From Planctomycetota bacterium (lineage in GTDB: Bacteria > Planctomycetota > Planctomycetia > Isosphaerales > Isosphaeraceae): DNA of 35,087 bases. The stretch is taken from contig JAJYWB010000067.1 of assembly GCA_021791715.1 (NCBI GenBank), positions 1-35,087 of the forward strand. Reading direction: 5' to 3'. The stretch's first letter is position 1. Every line of letters begins with the position of its first letter. The position numbers and the translations under genes are program-made. Shown here one piece after another: positions 1 to 8,338 of this stretch. The notes beneath the pieces were generated by a model. It saw only the letters and a list, made by a program, of their open reading frames with translations, had not been told where the DNA came from and did not search any database.

Positions 1-740
1 TCGCAAATCGGCTATAATCCGATAGAAGTAGCTAGATCCGTGTAGAACCGAGTCGAACCGGATTTGATCATCGCGAGGGTCGGCTCGGGGGATTCGTACC
101 AAGTTCTATCATGAATCGGCTATAACCTAATAGAAGTGATTAGAACCGAGTCGAACCGGATTTGATCATCGCGAGGGTCGGCTCGGGGGATTCGTACCAA
201 GTTCTATCGCAAATCGGCTATAACCTAATAGAAGTGATTAGAACCGAGTCTAACCGGATTTGATCATCGCGAGGGTCGGCTCTGCGGATTCGTACCAAGT
301 TCTATCGCAAATCGGCTATAATCCGATAGAAGTAGCTAGATCCGTGTAGATCTGAGTCGAACCGGATTTGATCATCGCGAGGGTCGGCTCGGCGGATTCG
401 TACCAAGTTCTATCATGAATCGGCTATAACCTAATAGAAGTGATTAGAACCGAGTCGAACCGGATTTGATCATCGCGAGGGTCTGCTCGGGGGATTCGTA
501 CCAAGTTATATCGCGAATCGGCTATAACTTGATAAAAGTAACTAGATCCGTGTAGAACCGAGTCGAACCGGATTTGATCATCGCGAGGGTCGGCTCGGCG
601 GATTCGTACCAAGTTCTATCGTGAATCGGCTATAACCCGATAGAAGTGGCTAGATCAGTGTAGAACCGTATCTATTTGGGTTGGAGCGTCGGGTTGGTTG
701 TTTTGGACTGAGTTCTATCGCGAATTCGGTATAACCGATT
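1..740. repeat. Tandem array of 98/108-bp units with internal hairpin
   Basis: Seven similar units begin near 3, 111, 209, 307, 415, 513 and 621 (anchor: AATCGGCTATAA), so the spacing is 108, 98, 98, 108, 98 and 108 bp. The two lengths differ by a 10-bp indel between AGAAGT and GAACCGAGTCG. Each unit contains GATTTGATCATCGCGAGGGT and ends in GATTCGTACCAAGTTCTAT. At unit boundaries TTCTATCG and CGATAGAA form an 8-bp inverted repeat around a loop holding the anchor; short units keep a 6-bp version. Decayed copies follow at about 714 and 782. The array probably continues to the left of the window. Unit lengths are not multiples of three and no convincing reading frame runs through, so it is non-coding. 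Function unknown. Confidence 0.93.
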
Positions 741-903
741 ACAATCCTTTACAAGCCGTACGGCGGCCGACCTGTATCATGTTCTACTCTAAATCGAGTA
801 TAACCGGGTACAAGCGGTTCGAGTGAGGTGCGTTTCGGCCGCCGATTTTTTCGGCCGATGCGCGTTATCTTTCAATTCCCTGGATTTGAGTGGAAATCGA
901 TCG

Positions 904-2091
904 ATGGACCCGGTTCAAAATCCGTTTTCACCCGGGGCGGGATCGCCTCCGCCCGAGCTTGTGGGGCGCGACGACGTGCTTGATGAAGCGCGTGTTCTGT
1001 TGGCGCGGATATTGCGGAAAAAACCCGAGAAAAGCATCCTTCTGACCGGTCTTCGCGGTGTCGGTAAAACGGTTTTGCTGAATGAGATCGAGCGGATCGC
1101 GATTGACGAGGGTTATCGCACGATTACGATCGAGGCGCATGAAGACAAATCGCTCGGCGCGCTCATCGTCCCCAGTTTGAAAAACTTGCTCTTCGATCTC
1201 GATCGCATGGCGCGAGCCGGCGAAAAGGTGAAACGCGCGCTCGCGGTATTGCGCGGCTTTATCGGTAGCATTAAAGTTTCCACGCATGATCTTTCGATTG
1301 GGCTTGATATCGAGCCTGAAAAGGGGGCGGCGGACAGCGGCGATCTCGAGTTCGATTTGCCGAACTTACTCGTCGCGATCGCCGAGGCCGCGGCGGATCG
1401 AGGGACCGCGGCCTCGATTTTTATAGACGAGATCCAATATTTAAATCAAAAAGAATTGGGCGCGTTGATCATGGCGATGCATCGCGTTCAGCAGCGGGGG
1501 TTGCCGCTGCTTTTGATGGGAGCGGGTCTGCCGATTTTGCCCGGGCTCGCGGGCGAATCGAAGTCTTACGCCGAGCGATTATTCAGTTTTCCCGATATCG
1601 GCCCGCTTTCGAAGATCGACGCCGACAGGGCGTTGCGCGAGCCTGCGCGGGAGTGCGGGGTTGTTTTCGAGCAGTCCGCGCTCGACGAAGTCTATCGTAA
1701 AACCGCGGGTTACGCCTATTTTCTCCAAGAATGGGGGTATCAAGCCTGGAACACGGCGACGACGAGTCCGATCACCAAAAAAATCCTTCAAAAAGCGACG
1801 GAAACGGTCGTCAGGCGGCTTGATCAAAATTTCTTTCGCGTTCGGTTCGATCGACTGACGCCGAGCGAAAAGCACTTCCTTCGTGTGATGGCCGAGCTAG
1901 GAGCGGGGCCGCAACGAACGGGGGACGTCGCCGAATCGCTCGGCGTCAAGATCTCCAGCCTGGGCCCTGTTCGCGCCAAACTGATTAAAAAAGGTATGAT
2001 TTACAGCCCCGCATATGGAGAATTGGCGTTCACAGTGCCGTTGTTCAATGAATTCATGATTCGCGCGATTCCGGCGTTACATTCTGAATAA
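904..2091 (+). CDS. AAA ATPase with C-terminal winged-helix-like region
   Basis: Predicted 395-residue P-loop ATPase of the AAA_16/ORC-CDC6-like kind. Walker A is GLRGVGKT (residues 49-56) and Walker B is IFIDE (172-176), followed by an AAA core. The C-terminal 60 residues read like a winged helix (TGDVAESLGVKISSLGPVRA), a plan used by ATPases that act on DNA or as STAND-like regulators. I chose the ATG at 904 because the N-terminus there (MDPVQNPF) leads into the family-typical 'LVGRDDVLDEA'; a GTG at 823 in the same frame would start inside the decayed repeat array. Neither has a strong Shine-Dalgarno sequence. The gene stands alone, directly downstream of the array, and precedes a transporter gene. 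The ATPase call is firm; the biological role is unknown. Confidence 0.85.
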   Translation: MDPVQNPFSPGAGSPPPELVGRDDVLDEARVLLARILRKKPEKSILLTGLRGVGKTVLLNEIERIAIDEGYRTITIEAHEDKSLGALIVPSLKNLLFDLDRMARAGEKVKRALAVLRGFIGSIKVSTHDLSIGLDIEPEKGAADSGDLEFDLPNLLVAIAEAAADRGTAASIFIDEIQYLNQKELGALIMAMHRVQQRGLPLLLMGAGLPILPGLAGESKSYAERLFSFPDIGPLSKIDADRALREPARECGVVFEQSALDEVYRKTAGYAYFLQEWGYQAWNTATTSPITKKILQKATETVVRRLDQNFFRVRFDRLTPSEKHFLRVMAELGAGPQRTGDVAESLGVKISSLGPVRAKLIKKGMIYSPAYGELAFTVPLFNEFMIRAIPALHSE

Positions 2092-2106
2092 ATGATGCGA
2101 TAAACT

Positions 2107-2151
2107 CGGCGATGGGATCGCCGGAGACGCGAGACAATCCCCGCGTCGCGG
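2107..2151. other. Two adjacent hairpins downstream of the AAA ATPase gene
   Basis: CGGCGAT-GGG-ATCGCCG (2107-2123) and CCCGCG-T-CGCGGG (2139-2151) are perfect inverted repeats just after the stop at 2091. Neither is followed by a T-run, so a standard Rho-independent terminator is not shown; they may still limit read-through or protect the 3' end. Confidence 0.35.
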
Positions 2152-2215
2152 GTTAGAATGGCGCGTCCCGAACCTTCCGCGTAATCGATGTTCCGACGAA
2201 TCGCGTGGATTTGAT

Positions 2216-3451
2216 ATGAAATCTGATGTTGAGATTGAAGATGTTCCAATATCCGCGGATCAAGAGCGCGGTTTCGCGCCGCGGGAACGGCGGATGTTTC
2301 GCCATGCGCGGTTTGATCGCGGCGAGCTCGCGGGTTCGCTGGGGGATTTGGGAACGTTTTTGCCGCTTCTCGTCGGTATGTCGGCTAAAAACGGTTTGAA
2401 TTTCGCCTCGGCTTTATTTTTCGCGGGGCTTTTTAACGTCGTCACGGGCTTGATGTTTTCGATTCCGATGGCGGTTCAGCCGATGAAGGCGATCGCCGCG
2501 GTCGCGCTCACCGAGGGGCTCACCGTGCCTCAGATCCTCGCGGCGGGGGCGATCGTCAGTTTGATCGTTCTCGTGCTGGGGCTTTCGGGATTGATCGACG
2601 TTCTCAATCGCGTCGTGCCTAAAAGCGTGGTTCGAGGGCTTCAACTGGCGCTTGGTTTATCGCTGCTGATGAAGGGGATGAGGATGGTCGCCGAGACGAA
2701 CGTTTGGTTCGCTCCCGACGGCTATCTCACCGGATTTTTGTCGGCGTTGGTCGTTTTGTGGCTGTTTTTTTCGCGGAAGATACCCGCCGCGCTCGTGCTT
2801 TTCGGCGCGGGCTTGATCGTCGCGGTGTGGACGCATCCCGAGGTTATAAACACGCTTGGATTTGGTTTCACGTTGCCGCGTTGGTCGCCCCCCGCGTGGC
2901 GCGATTTCGTGACCGCGTTTCCCAAGGCGGCTTTGCCGCAAATCCCGCTGACGACGTTGAATTCGGTGATCGCGGTGTGCGCGCTTTCGGCCGATTTGTT
3001 CCCCGATCGTCGAGCCGAGCCGCGTAAAGTCGCGGTTTCGGTGGGGTTGATGAATTTGGTCGCGTGCTGGTTCGGCGGGATGCCGATGTGCCACGGCGCG
3101 GGAGGCTTGGCTGGGCAATATCGCTTTGGTGCGCGGACGAACGGTTCGATTTTGATTCTTGGGGGGGTGAAAATCGTCGCGGCGGTTTTTCTGGGAAGTT
3201 CGTTGATGTCTTTATGCCATGCGTTTCCATCGAGCGTTTTGGGGGTTTTGCTCGCGTTCGCGGGGATGGAATTGGCGCTGGTCTGTCGCGATCAAACGAG
3301 CCGAACCGACGCGTTTTCGATGCTTCTAACGACTTCGGCGTGCATGGGGCTCGACGACATCGCGCTCGGTTTTGTGCTCGGTTTGGCGATGGCCTGGTGC
3401 TTTCGCTTCGGTTTGTTCCGGGTTGAGGAAATGGTCGAGAAAACGGGGTGA
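2216..3451 (+). CDS. MOT1-type molybdate/sulfate transporter
   Basis: Integral membrane protein of 411 residues with about ten hydrophobic segments. It matches the MFS_MOT1/SulP-like family of putative sulfate or molybdate permeases. The family-typical motifs are both present: GDLGTFLPL in the first segment (residues 43-51) and PMCHGAGGL (290-298) followed by GQYRFGART. The substrate in bacteria is usually inferred to be molybdate or sulfate; the sequence does not decide which. The roughly 35-residue cytoplasmic N-terminal tail before the first membrane segment is longer than needed. ATG at 2216 is the first start after the hairpins, with no clear ribosome binding site. No molybdenum-cofactor genes are adjacent, so the role rests on the family alone. 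Confidence 0.85.
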   Translation: MKSDVEIEDVPISADQERGFAPRERRMFRHARFDRGELAGSLGDLGTFLPLLVGMSAKNGLNFASALFFAGLFNVVTGLMFSIPMAVQPMKAIAAVALTEGLTVPQILAAGAIVSLIVLVLGLSGLIDVLNRVVPKSVVRGLQLALGLSLLMKGMRMVAETNVWFAPDGYLTGFLSALVVLWLFFSRKIPAALVLFGAGLIVAVWTHPEVINTLGFGFTLPRWSPPAWRDFVTAFPKAALPQIPLTTLNSVIAVCALSADLFPDRRAEPRKVAVSVGLMNLVACWFGGMPMCHGAGGLAGQYRFGARTNGSILILGGVKIVAAVFLGSSLMSLCHAFPSSVLGVLLAFAGMELALVCRDQTSRTDAFSMLLTTSACMGLDDIALGFVLGLAMAWCFRFGLFRVEEMVEKTG

Positions 3452-3535
3452 TTGAGGCGGGTTGATCCGCTTTGAGCATGTCGTCTTGTATAATGAAAGT
3501 CGAAGAGAGATCGATCGTCCGACCGTGAGGGGAAC

Positions 3536-4669
3536 ATGATTCATCGTTTTCGCGTGCGGAATTTCAAAAGCATCGTCGACGTCGACGTCGAATTATCACC
3601 CGTTACGGTTCTCGTGGGGAAGAGCGGCACGGGGAAATCGAACTTCGTGCAGGCGTTGCGGTTTCTCAGGGACGTGTTGATCTCGAATCAGTCGCTTCAA
3701 CAAGCATGGCCTCGAATTCGTCCTGCGATTCCTTCAGGCGGCCCCACTACTTTTGAAATCGAATTCTCGGTAGCCGGTATTGATGAGAGATATCAATATG
3801 AATTGTATATCAACCAAAATGGTCCGTCTCATTATCCTGAAAATGAGATTTTGAAACTCGGCGATAAAATACTTTTCCATCAAGATTCCGTTCATACTCA
3901 GCAACAACGCTGGCGGGTCGCACCAAAAACGATCCCTGCTCCAACATGTGGTCCGATTGCTCTCGGACGGATTCCCGGGATTTCCGAAAGCGTGATCGCT
4001 TACACCGCTTTGACATCGGGAATCGGCTGCTACATTTTCTCCGACTCGGTTCTCAGTCGTCCAGAAACGTCGAATTCGGCGACATTCGGACTTGCCGACG
4101 ACGGGTCGAATTATCTTTCCGTGATTAAAGAAATCGTAACGAACTTGCAGGAACTTTATAAGCGAAAAAAAATGATCGCAGTTCTTCAACACGTGAACCC
4201 TTCAATCGCTTTGGTTGAGTTAAACGACATTCAGAATCCGAATAGTGTTGTGGTTGGACACAAATATCAGGATAAGTCATTTACGCTGGATCTTTCACAG
4301 GAATCCGACGGATTCCGACGTATCTATGCACGCTTGCTCGCTCTGTATCAACGCCCTCCCAAGCAAACCTTGATTTTCGAGCACCCCGAGGACGGGATTC
4401 ACCCGCAAGCGCTCGAGCTTTTGGCTGGAGAATTTAAGGCTTCGCCCGAACAAGGTCGCGGGCAGGTGATTCTAACTACTCACAATCCAGAATTGCTCAA
4501 TCATTTTGAAGCCGATCAGATTCGGGTGGTCGAGAATATCGGCGGCGAGACAAAAATCGGGTTTATGGCCGATGAACAAAAAGAATCCGTTCAAGAACAC
4601 TTACTCGCGCCGGGTGAACTGCTGACGGTCGATCCCGCGAGGATTCGACAACAGGCGGTCGGCGTATGA
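3536..4669 (+). CDS. OLD/RecF-like AAA family ATPase
   Basis: ABC/SMC-type ATPase of 377 residues (AAA_21/AAA_15 group). It opens with the RecF-like RVRNFKSI, then Walker A GKSGTGKS (residues 28-35). An ABC signature-like stretch (SQESDGFRRIYAR) lies at about 254-266, Walker B with the EHPEDGIHP loop at 278-290, and the H-loop TTHNPELLN at about 314-322. There is no nuclease domain in the chain, unlike OLD proteins that carry TOPRIM in the same polypeptide; a TOPRIM-like partner is the next gene, overlapping by 4 bp (ATGA). The start has a good GAGGGGA site. Base composition is visibly more AT-rich than in the flanking genes, which suggests transfer. Such pairs are known or suspected in anti-phage defence; that role here is inference. 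Confidence 0.88.
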   Translation: MIHRFRVRNFKSIVDVDVELSPVTVLVGKSGTGKSNFVQALRFLRDVLISNQSLQQAWPRIRPAIPSGGPTTFEIEFSVAGIDERYQYELYINQNGPSHYPENEILKLGDKILFHQDSVHTQQQRWRVAPKTIPAPTCGPIALGRIPGISESVIAYTALTSGIGCYIFSDSVLSRPETSNSATFGLADDGSNYLSVIKEIVTNLQELYKRKKMIAVLQHVNPSIALVELNDIQNPNSVVVGHKYQDKSFTLDLSQESDGFRRIYARLLALYQRPPKQTLIFEHPEDGIHPQALELLAGEFKASPEQGRGQVILTTHNPELLNHFEADQIRVVENIGGETKIGFMADEQKESVQEHLLAPGELLTVDPARIRQQAVGV

Positions 4670-5340
4670 AACGCATCGTATTGTTCGTCGAAGGCCAAGG
4701 CGATGTAAAAGCCGTTCCGGTTCTTATCAGGCGTTTGATCACCGATCAAGACGTCTGGAATATCCTATCGATTGATGAAAATCCATTCGAAATCAGATCT
4801 GTTAACAACATCGTTAAAGAGAATTATTCCGGATGGAAAAATAAGTTAAAATCGTGCTTGAGTAGGAAAAATATAGGAGGGGTTCTTGTGATTCTCGACG
4901 GTGATATAAAAAAAGTGTCAGGGAAAGATTTTTGTGCCGCGGAGGTCGCCAAATCGCTCGCCGATGCCGCGAAGGAAGTCGGTGCGGGAAAAATATTCTC
5001 CGTCGCAATCGTTTTCGCCGTTCAAGAATATGAAACCTGGCTTGTCGCAGGAATAGAGTCTTTGGCGGGTAAAAAATTACCCGATGGTCGAACCGTAAAC
5101 GCCCGGGCGAAAGCACCCGATGGTGATCTCGAAGTCAATCCTCGGAATGCGAAGGGCGCTCTTGGAACCATCATTGAGGGGGGTTACGATCAAGTCCTTG
5201 ATCAGGCGATTTTAACTCAACTAATTGATATCGCTTTCATCCGTTCCCGTAAACTCAGATCCTTCCAAAGGCTTGAATCCGCATTATCGAGCTTGATCGA
5301 GGCGATCCGATCCGGCGACCACATCGCCTCGCCTTCTTGA
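4666..5340 (+). CDS. DUF4276 family TOPRIM-like protein, partner of the upstream ATPase
   Basis: 224-residue protein with a TOPRIM-like layout: acidic residue in the first strand (FVEGQGD, Glu9), a hydrophobic strand ending in LVILDGD (Asp78, Asp80), then the DUF4276 hallmark QEYETWLVAG (Glu121, Glu123, Trp125). In TOPRIM proteins such acidic residues bind metal for phosphodiester chemistry, so a nuclease-like activity is plausible, but DUF4276 activity is not something I can cite. The start codon overlaps the ATPase stop (ATGA), so the two are surely translated together and probably form a complex, as in OLD/PARIS-like systems where ATPase and TOPRIM subunits combine. AT-rich like its partner. 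No third gene belongs to the unit: the next gene is on the other strand. Confidence 0.8.
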   Translation: MKRIVLFVEGQGDVKAVPVLIRRLITDQDVWNILSIDENPFEIRSVNNIVKENYSGWKNKLKSCLSRKNIGGVLVILDGDIKKVSGKDFCAAEVAKSLADAAKEVGAGKIFSVAIVFAVQEYETWLVAGIESLAGKKLPDGRTVNARAKAPDGDLEVNPRNAKGALGTIIEGGYDQVLDQAILTQLIDIAFIRSRKLRSFQRLESALSSLIEAIRSGDHIASPS

Positions 5341-5371
5341 AGGCTACCAAGGACCACTCGAGTTTGATTCG

Positions 5372-5572
5372 TCATTCCGATTTGCGAACTTTCGTGAGCG
5401 TCAGCCGCCACGCCCAGATCGAAAGCGCGGCCGCGACGAGCCCGAGCGACGATTCCAATAAATACGGGAGGGGTTCGGTCGCGAATCGACTCCTTTCGAC
5501 GATCGATCGCCACACGTGCATCAGCGCGATCAAGCCGAAGAGAGAGCCGGTGGTGATGAGGTATGCTTTCAC
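5372..5572 (-). CDS. Small hypothetical membrane protein
   Basis: 66 residues with two predicted membrane helices (about residues 4-22 and 39-57) separated by a charged, Arg/Glu-containing loop, and a basic C-terminal tail (LTLTKVRKSE). It starts with GTG at 5572 preceded by AAGGA at a suitable distance, which supports it as a real gene. It ends convergently about 30 bp from the DUF4276 gene. I do not recognise a named family and propose no function; the size and hydrophobic pattern resemble the small inner-membrane proteins of unknown function common in bacterial genomes. Confidence 0.6.
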   Translation of the reverse strand: MKAYLITTGSLFGLIALMHVWRSIVERSRFATEPLPYLLESSLGLVAAALSIWAWRLTLTKVRKSE

Positions 5573-5929
5573 GGAACATTCCTTGAAATTCGAGCTCGAA
5601 GCGATTCATGACTCAAAAATCGGAGCGATCGCCTTTAACAAATGCGATCCTCGCACACCAATCGTCTAACTTCAAAAATCGATATCGCCCATGTTGAAGC
5701 GATCGTCTCAAGAGCATGTTGAAAATGCAACGTCCGAAATCGTAAAACAACCGGATAAATCATTAAAACATTGTTATTCATTCTTTATGATTGTTCGAAG
5801 GCCGGGGAGGGTCGGAAAAGTCGCTTTGCCGAAAAACCTTTCGCGTCGCGTCCCACGCTGATACACTCAATAATATCCTTCCCGAAACGGCGGGGCGCGG
5901 CGGCGCCGAGGTTGATCCAAGAGGCGTTG
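5573..5929. other. Gene-free stretch between divergent genes
   Basis: This region lies between the small membrane protein gene and the DUF1592 gene and must hold both promoters. About 5735-5790 is AT-rich and is the likeliest promoter area. I see no convincing -35/-10 pair, RNA gene or long inverted repeat. An in-frame TTG upstream of 5930 leads into a peptide with no family resemblance and is not taken as coding. Confidence 0.5.
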
Positions 5930-8338
5930 ATGTTGAAGCCTCGATTATTCCATCATGGGCGAAAATCCATCCGCTTCGCGGCGACGATCGCGGTCGTGTT
6001 CGGCGCTATCGCTTCGATCGGTTCGGCGCAAGATCAAGCCGTTTTTCAGGCTTCGGGGCTCGGCGGGGCCGAGCGTGGAACGGTCGCGCGGTTCGTCCGC
6101 GTCTATTGTGTCGAGTGCCACAACGCCGAAGAGAAGACGGGGGGGTTGGACCTCGAGTCGATCGACCCCGAGGCGTTGGATCGTCACGCGAACGTTTGGG
6201 AAAAGGTTGTACGCAAGGTTGTCGCGCGTCATATGCCTCCCGTGGAAGCGATCCGGCCGAAACGTCGCGAGTACGATACGTTCATCGCTGCGATCACTTC
6301 CGCGCTCGATCGGTCGGCGGCCGAGCGTCCCGATCCCGGTCGGACCGATACCTTCCGCAGGCTCAACCGGACCGAATACCAAAACGCGGTTCGCGACCTG
6401 CTCGCTCTCGATGTCGACGCTTCGGCGCTTTTGCCCGCAGACGAATCGAGTCATGGATTCGACAACGTGACGGTGGGGGATCTGACGCCGACTTCGCTTG
6501 AACGATATATCACCGCGGCGCGGACGATCGCCAAGCTCGCGGTCGGAACGCGGGGAAAGTCTCCCGGCGGCGAGACGATCCGGATTCGGCCCGATCTCAC
6601 GCAAGAAGAGCACGTCGACGGGCTTCCGCTCGGAACCCGCGGAGGCGCGTTGATTCCATACACGTTTCCACGTGACGGTGATTATGATATTGAAATTCGT
6701 TTGGCGAGAGATCGTAACGAGCACGTCGAGGGGTTGACCGAGCCGCACGAGGTCGTCGTTTTGATCGATCGCGCCGAGGTTGCGCGATTCACCGTGAATC
6801 CTCCCAAAGCCGAGAAGGATCACGCGACCGCCGACGCGGGGCTTAAAGCGAGGACGTCGGTCAAGGCGGGGCCTCATACGATCGGCGTAACGTTTCTTAA
6901 GAATCCGTCGTCGTTGCTCGAAACCAAGCGTCAACCGTATCAGGCGCATTACAATTTTCATCGGCATCCGCGGTTAACCCCCGCGCTTTATCAAGCTTCG
7001 ATCACGGGTCCATATAACGATTCGGGGCCAGGCGATACGCCGAGCCGGCGGCGGATTTTCGTCGAATATCCCAAGACGACGGTGGAGGAAGACGATTGCG
7101 CGAAACGTATCGTTTCGAATTTGGCGCGGCGGGCGTTTCGCAGGGACGTTAGCGACGACGATCTCCGCACGCCGCTCGCGTTTTACCGCAAGGCGCGGAA
7201 CGAGCCCGGAGGCGATTTTGAAGCGGGGATCGAGGCGGCTTTGAGCTCCCTGCTGGTGAATCCCAATTTTCTTTTCCGAATCGAGGCCGATCCTCCCGGG
7301 ATCGCTCCTCGGACTTCGTATCGCATCGGCGATTTTGAGCTTGCTTCGCGGCTTTCGTTTTTCATCTGGAGCGGAATCCCCGACGACGAGCTGCTCGATC
7401 TGGCGTCAAGGCGGGAATTGAGCAAGCCCGAGGTTCTTGAGCGCCAGGTTCGACGGATGCTCGCCGATCGTCGGTCGTCGAGTTTGGTTTCGAACTTCGC
7501 CTCGCAGTGGCTGCACCTGCGGAATCTCGAATCGATCACCCCCGATTTACGGCTCTTTCCCGATTTCGACGACAACCTTCGGAGCGCGTTTCGCCGGGAA
7601 ACCGAGCTGATGTTTGAAAGTGTGATTCATGAGGATCTAAGTGTTCTTACGCTTTTAAAATCGGATCATACGTTTTTGAATGAGAGATCGGCGCGTCATT
7701 ATTCGATACCGCACGTTTACGGCGATCGGTTCCGGCGCGTCGAGGTCGGCGGGGCGCTCGGTCGCGGGGGGTTGTTGCGGCAGGGGAGCGTACTCATGGC
7801 GACCTCGTACGCGACGCGTACGTCTCCGGTGATTCGAGGCAAGTGGGTTCTTGAGAATCTCCTTGGATCGCCGCCTCCTCCGCCTCCCGCGAACGTTCCG
7901 GCGCTCAAGGACAACACGGTTTCGTCGTCGCTTTCGGTTCGAGAGCGGCTCGCCGAGCATCGGCGCGATATCGCGTGTTCGGGTTGTCATCGATTGATGG
8001 ATCCCGTCGGGTTCACGCTCGAGAATTTCGACGCGGTCGGGCGGTATCGTTCGTTCGAGGAGGGAAAGCGGGTCGACGCCTCGGGGGGGCTTCCCGACGG
8101 AAGCGAGTTCGAGGGGGTCGACGGTTTGGAAACCGCTTTGCTCAAACGTCCCGAAATCTTTGTGAATACTCTTACGGAGAAGCTGCTCACGTTCGCACTC
8201 GGCCGAGGGGTCGAATATTACGACGCCCCGGCGATTCGCAAGATCGTCCGGGGAGCGTCGGTCGATCGTTATCGGTTTTCGTCGTTGATCGTGGGAATCG
8301 CAGCGAGCACGCCGTTTCAAATGAGGAGATCCGAATGA
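5930..8338 (+). CDS. Secreted DUF1592-type protein with two cytochrome-c-like motifs
   Basis: 802 residues. An N-terminal signal peptide (hydrophobic core about residues 15-30, cleavage near GSAQ) leads to a first CxxCH site, CVECH (60-64), in a short cytochrome-c-like domain. Then come regions matching the planctomycete DUF1587/DUF1592/DUF1588/DUF1585 series, with a second CSGCH (683-687) followed by MDPVGFTLENFDAVG, characteristic of DUF1588/DUF1585. The start at 5930 was chosen for the signal peptide and an AGAGG site; the frame is open further upstream without sense. It overlaps the DUF1552 gene by 4 bp, the usual pairing in planctomycetes. Both CxxCH sites could bind c-type haem in the periplasm. 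The substrate is unknown; oxidative attack on polymers is a common guess, not shown here. Confidence 0.9.
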   Translation: MLKPRLFHHGRKSIRFAATIAVVFGAIASIGSAQDQAVFQASGLGGAERGTVARFVRVYCVECHNAEEKTGGLDLESIDPEALDRHANVWEKVVRKVVARHMPPVEAIRPKRREYDTFIAAITSALDRSAAERPDPGRTDTFRRLNRTEYQNAVRDLLALDVDASALLPADESSHGFDNVTVGDLTPTSLERYITAARTIAKLAVGTRGKSPGGETIRIRPDLTQEEHVDGLPLGTRGGALIPYTFPRDGDYDIEIRLARDRNEHVEGLTEPHEVVVLIDRAEVARFTVNPPKAEKDHATADAGLKARTSVKAGPHTIGVTFLKNPSSLLETKRQPYQAHYNFHRHPRLTPALYQASITGPYNDSGPGDTPSRRRIFVEYPKTTVEEDDCAKRIVSNLARRAFRRDVSDDDLRTPLAFYRKARNEPGGDFEAGIEAALSSLLVNPNFLFRIEADPPGIAPRTSYRIGDFELASRLSFFIWSGIPDDELLDLASRRELSKPEVLERQVRRMLADRRSSSLVSNFASQWLHLRNLESITPDLRLFPDFDDNLRSAFRRETELMFESVIHEDLSVLTLLKSDHTFLNERSARHYSIPHVYGDRFRRVEVGGALGRGGLLRQGSVLMATSYATRTSPVIRGKWVLENLLGSPPPPPPANVPALKDNTVSSSLSVRERLAEHRRDIACSGCHRLMDPVGFTLENFDAVGRYRSFEEGKRVDASGGLPDGSEFEGVDGLETALLKRPEIFVNTLTEKLLTFALGRGVEYYDAPAIRKIVRGASVDRYRFSSLIVGIAASTPFQMRRSE

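Noticed and set aside
424..612. Minus-strand 62-codon frame in the repeat array
   Set aside because: It only reads two repeat units; the peptide repeats with the DNA and has no start signal or family.
1..740. CRISPR array
   Set aside because: Whole units, not short repeats with unique spacers, are similar, and unit length is about 100 bp. No cas genes are nearby.
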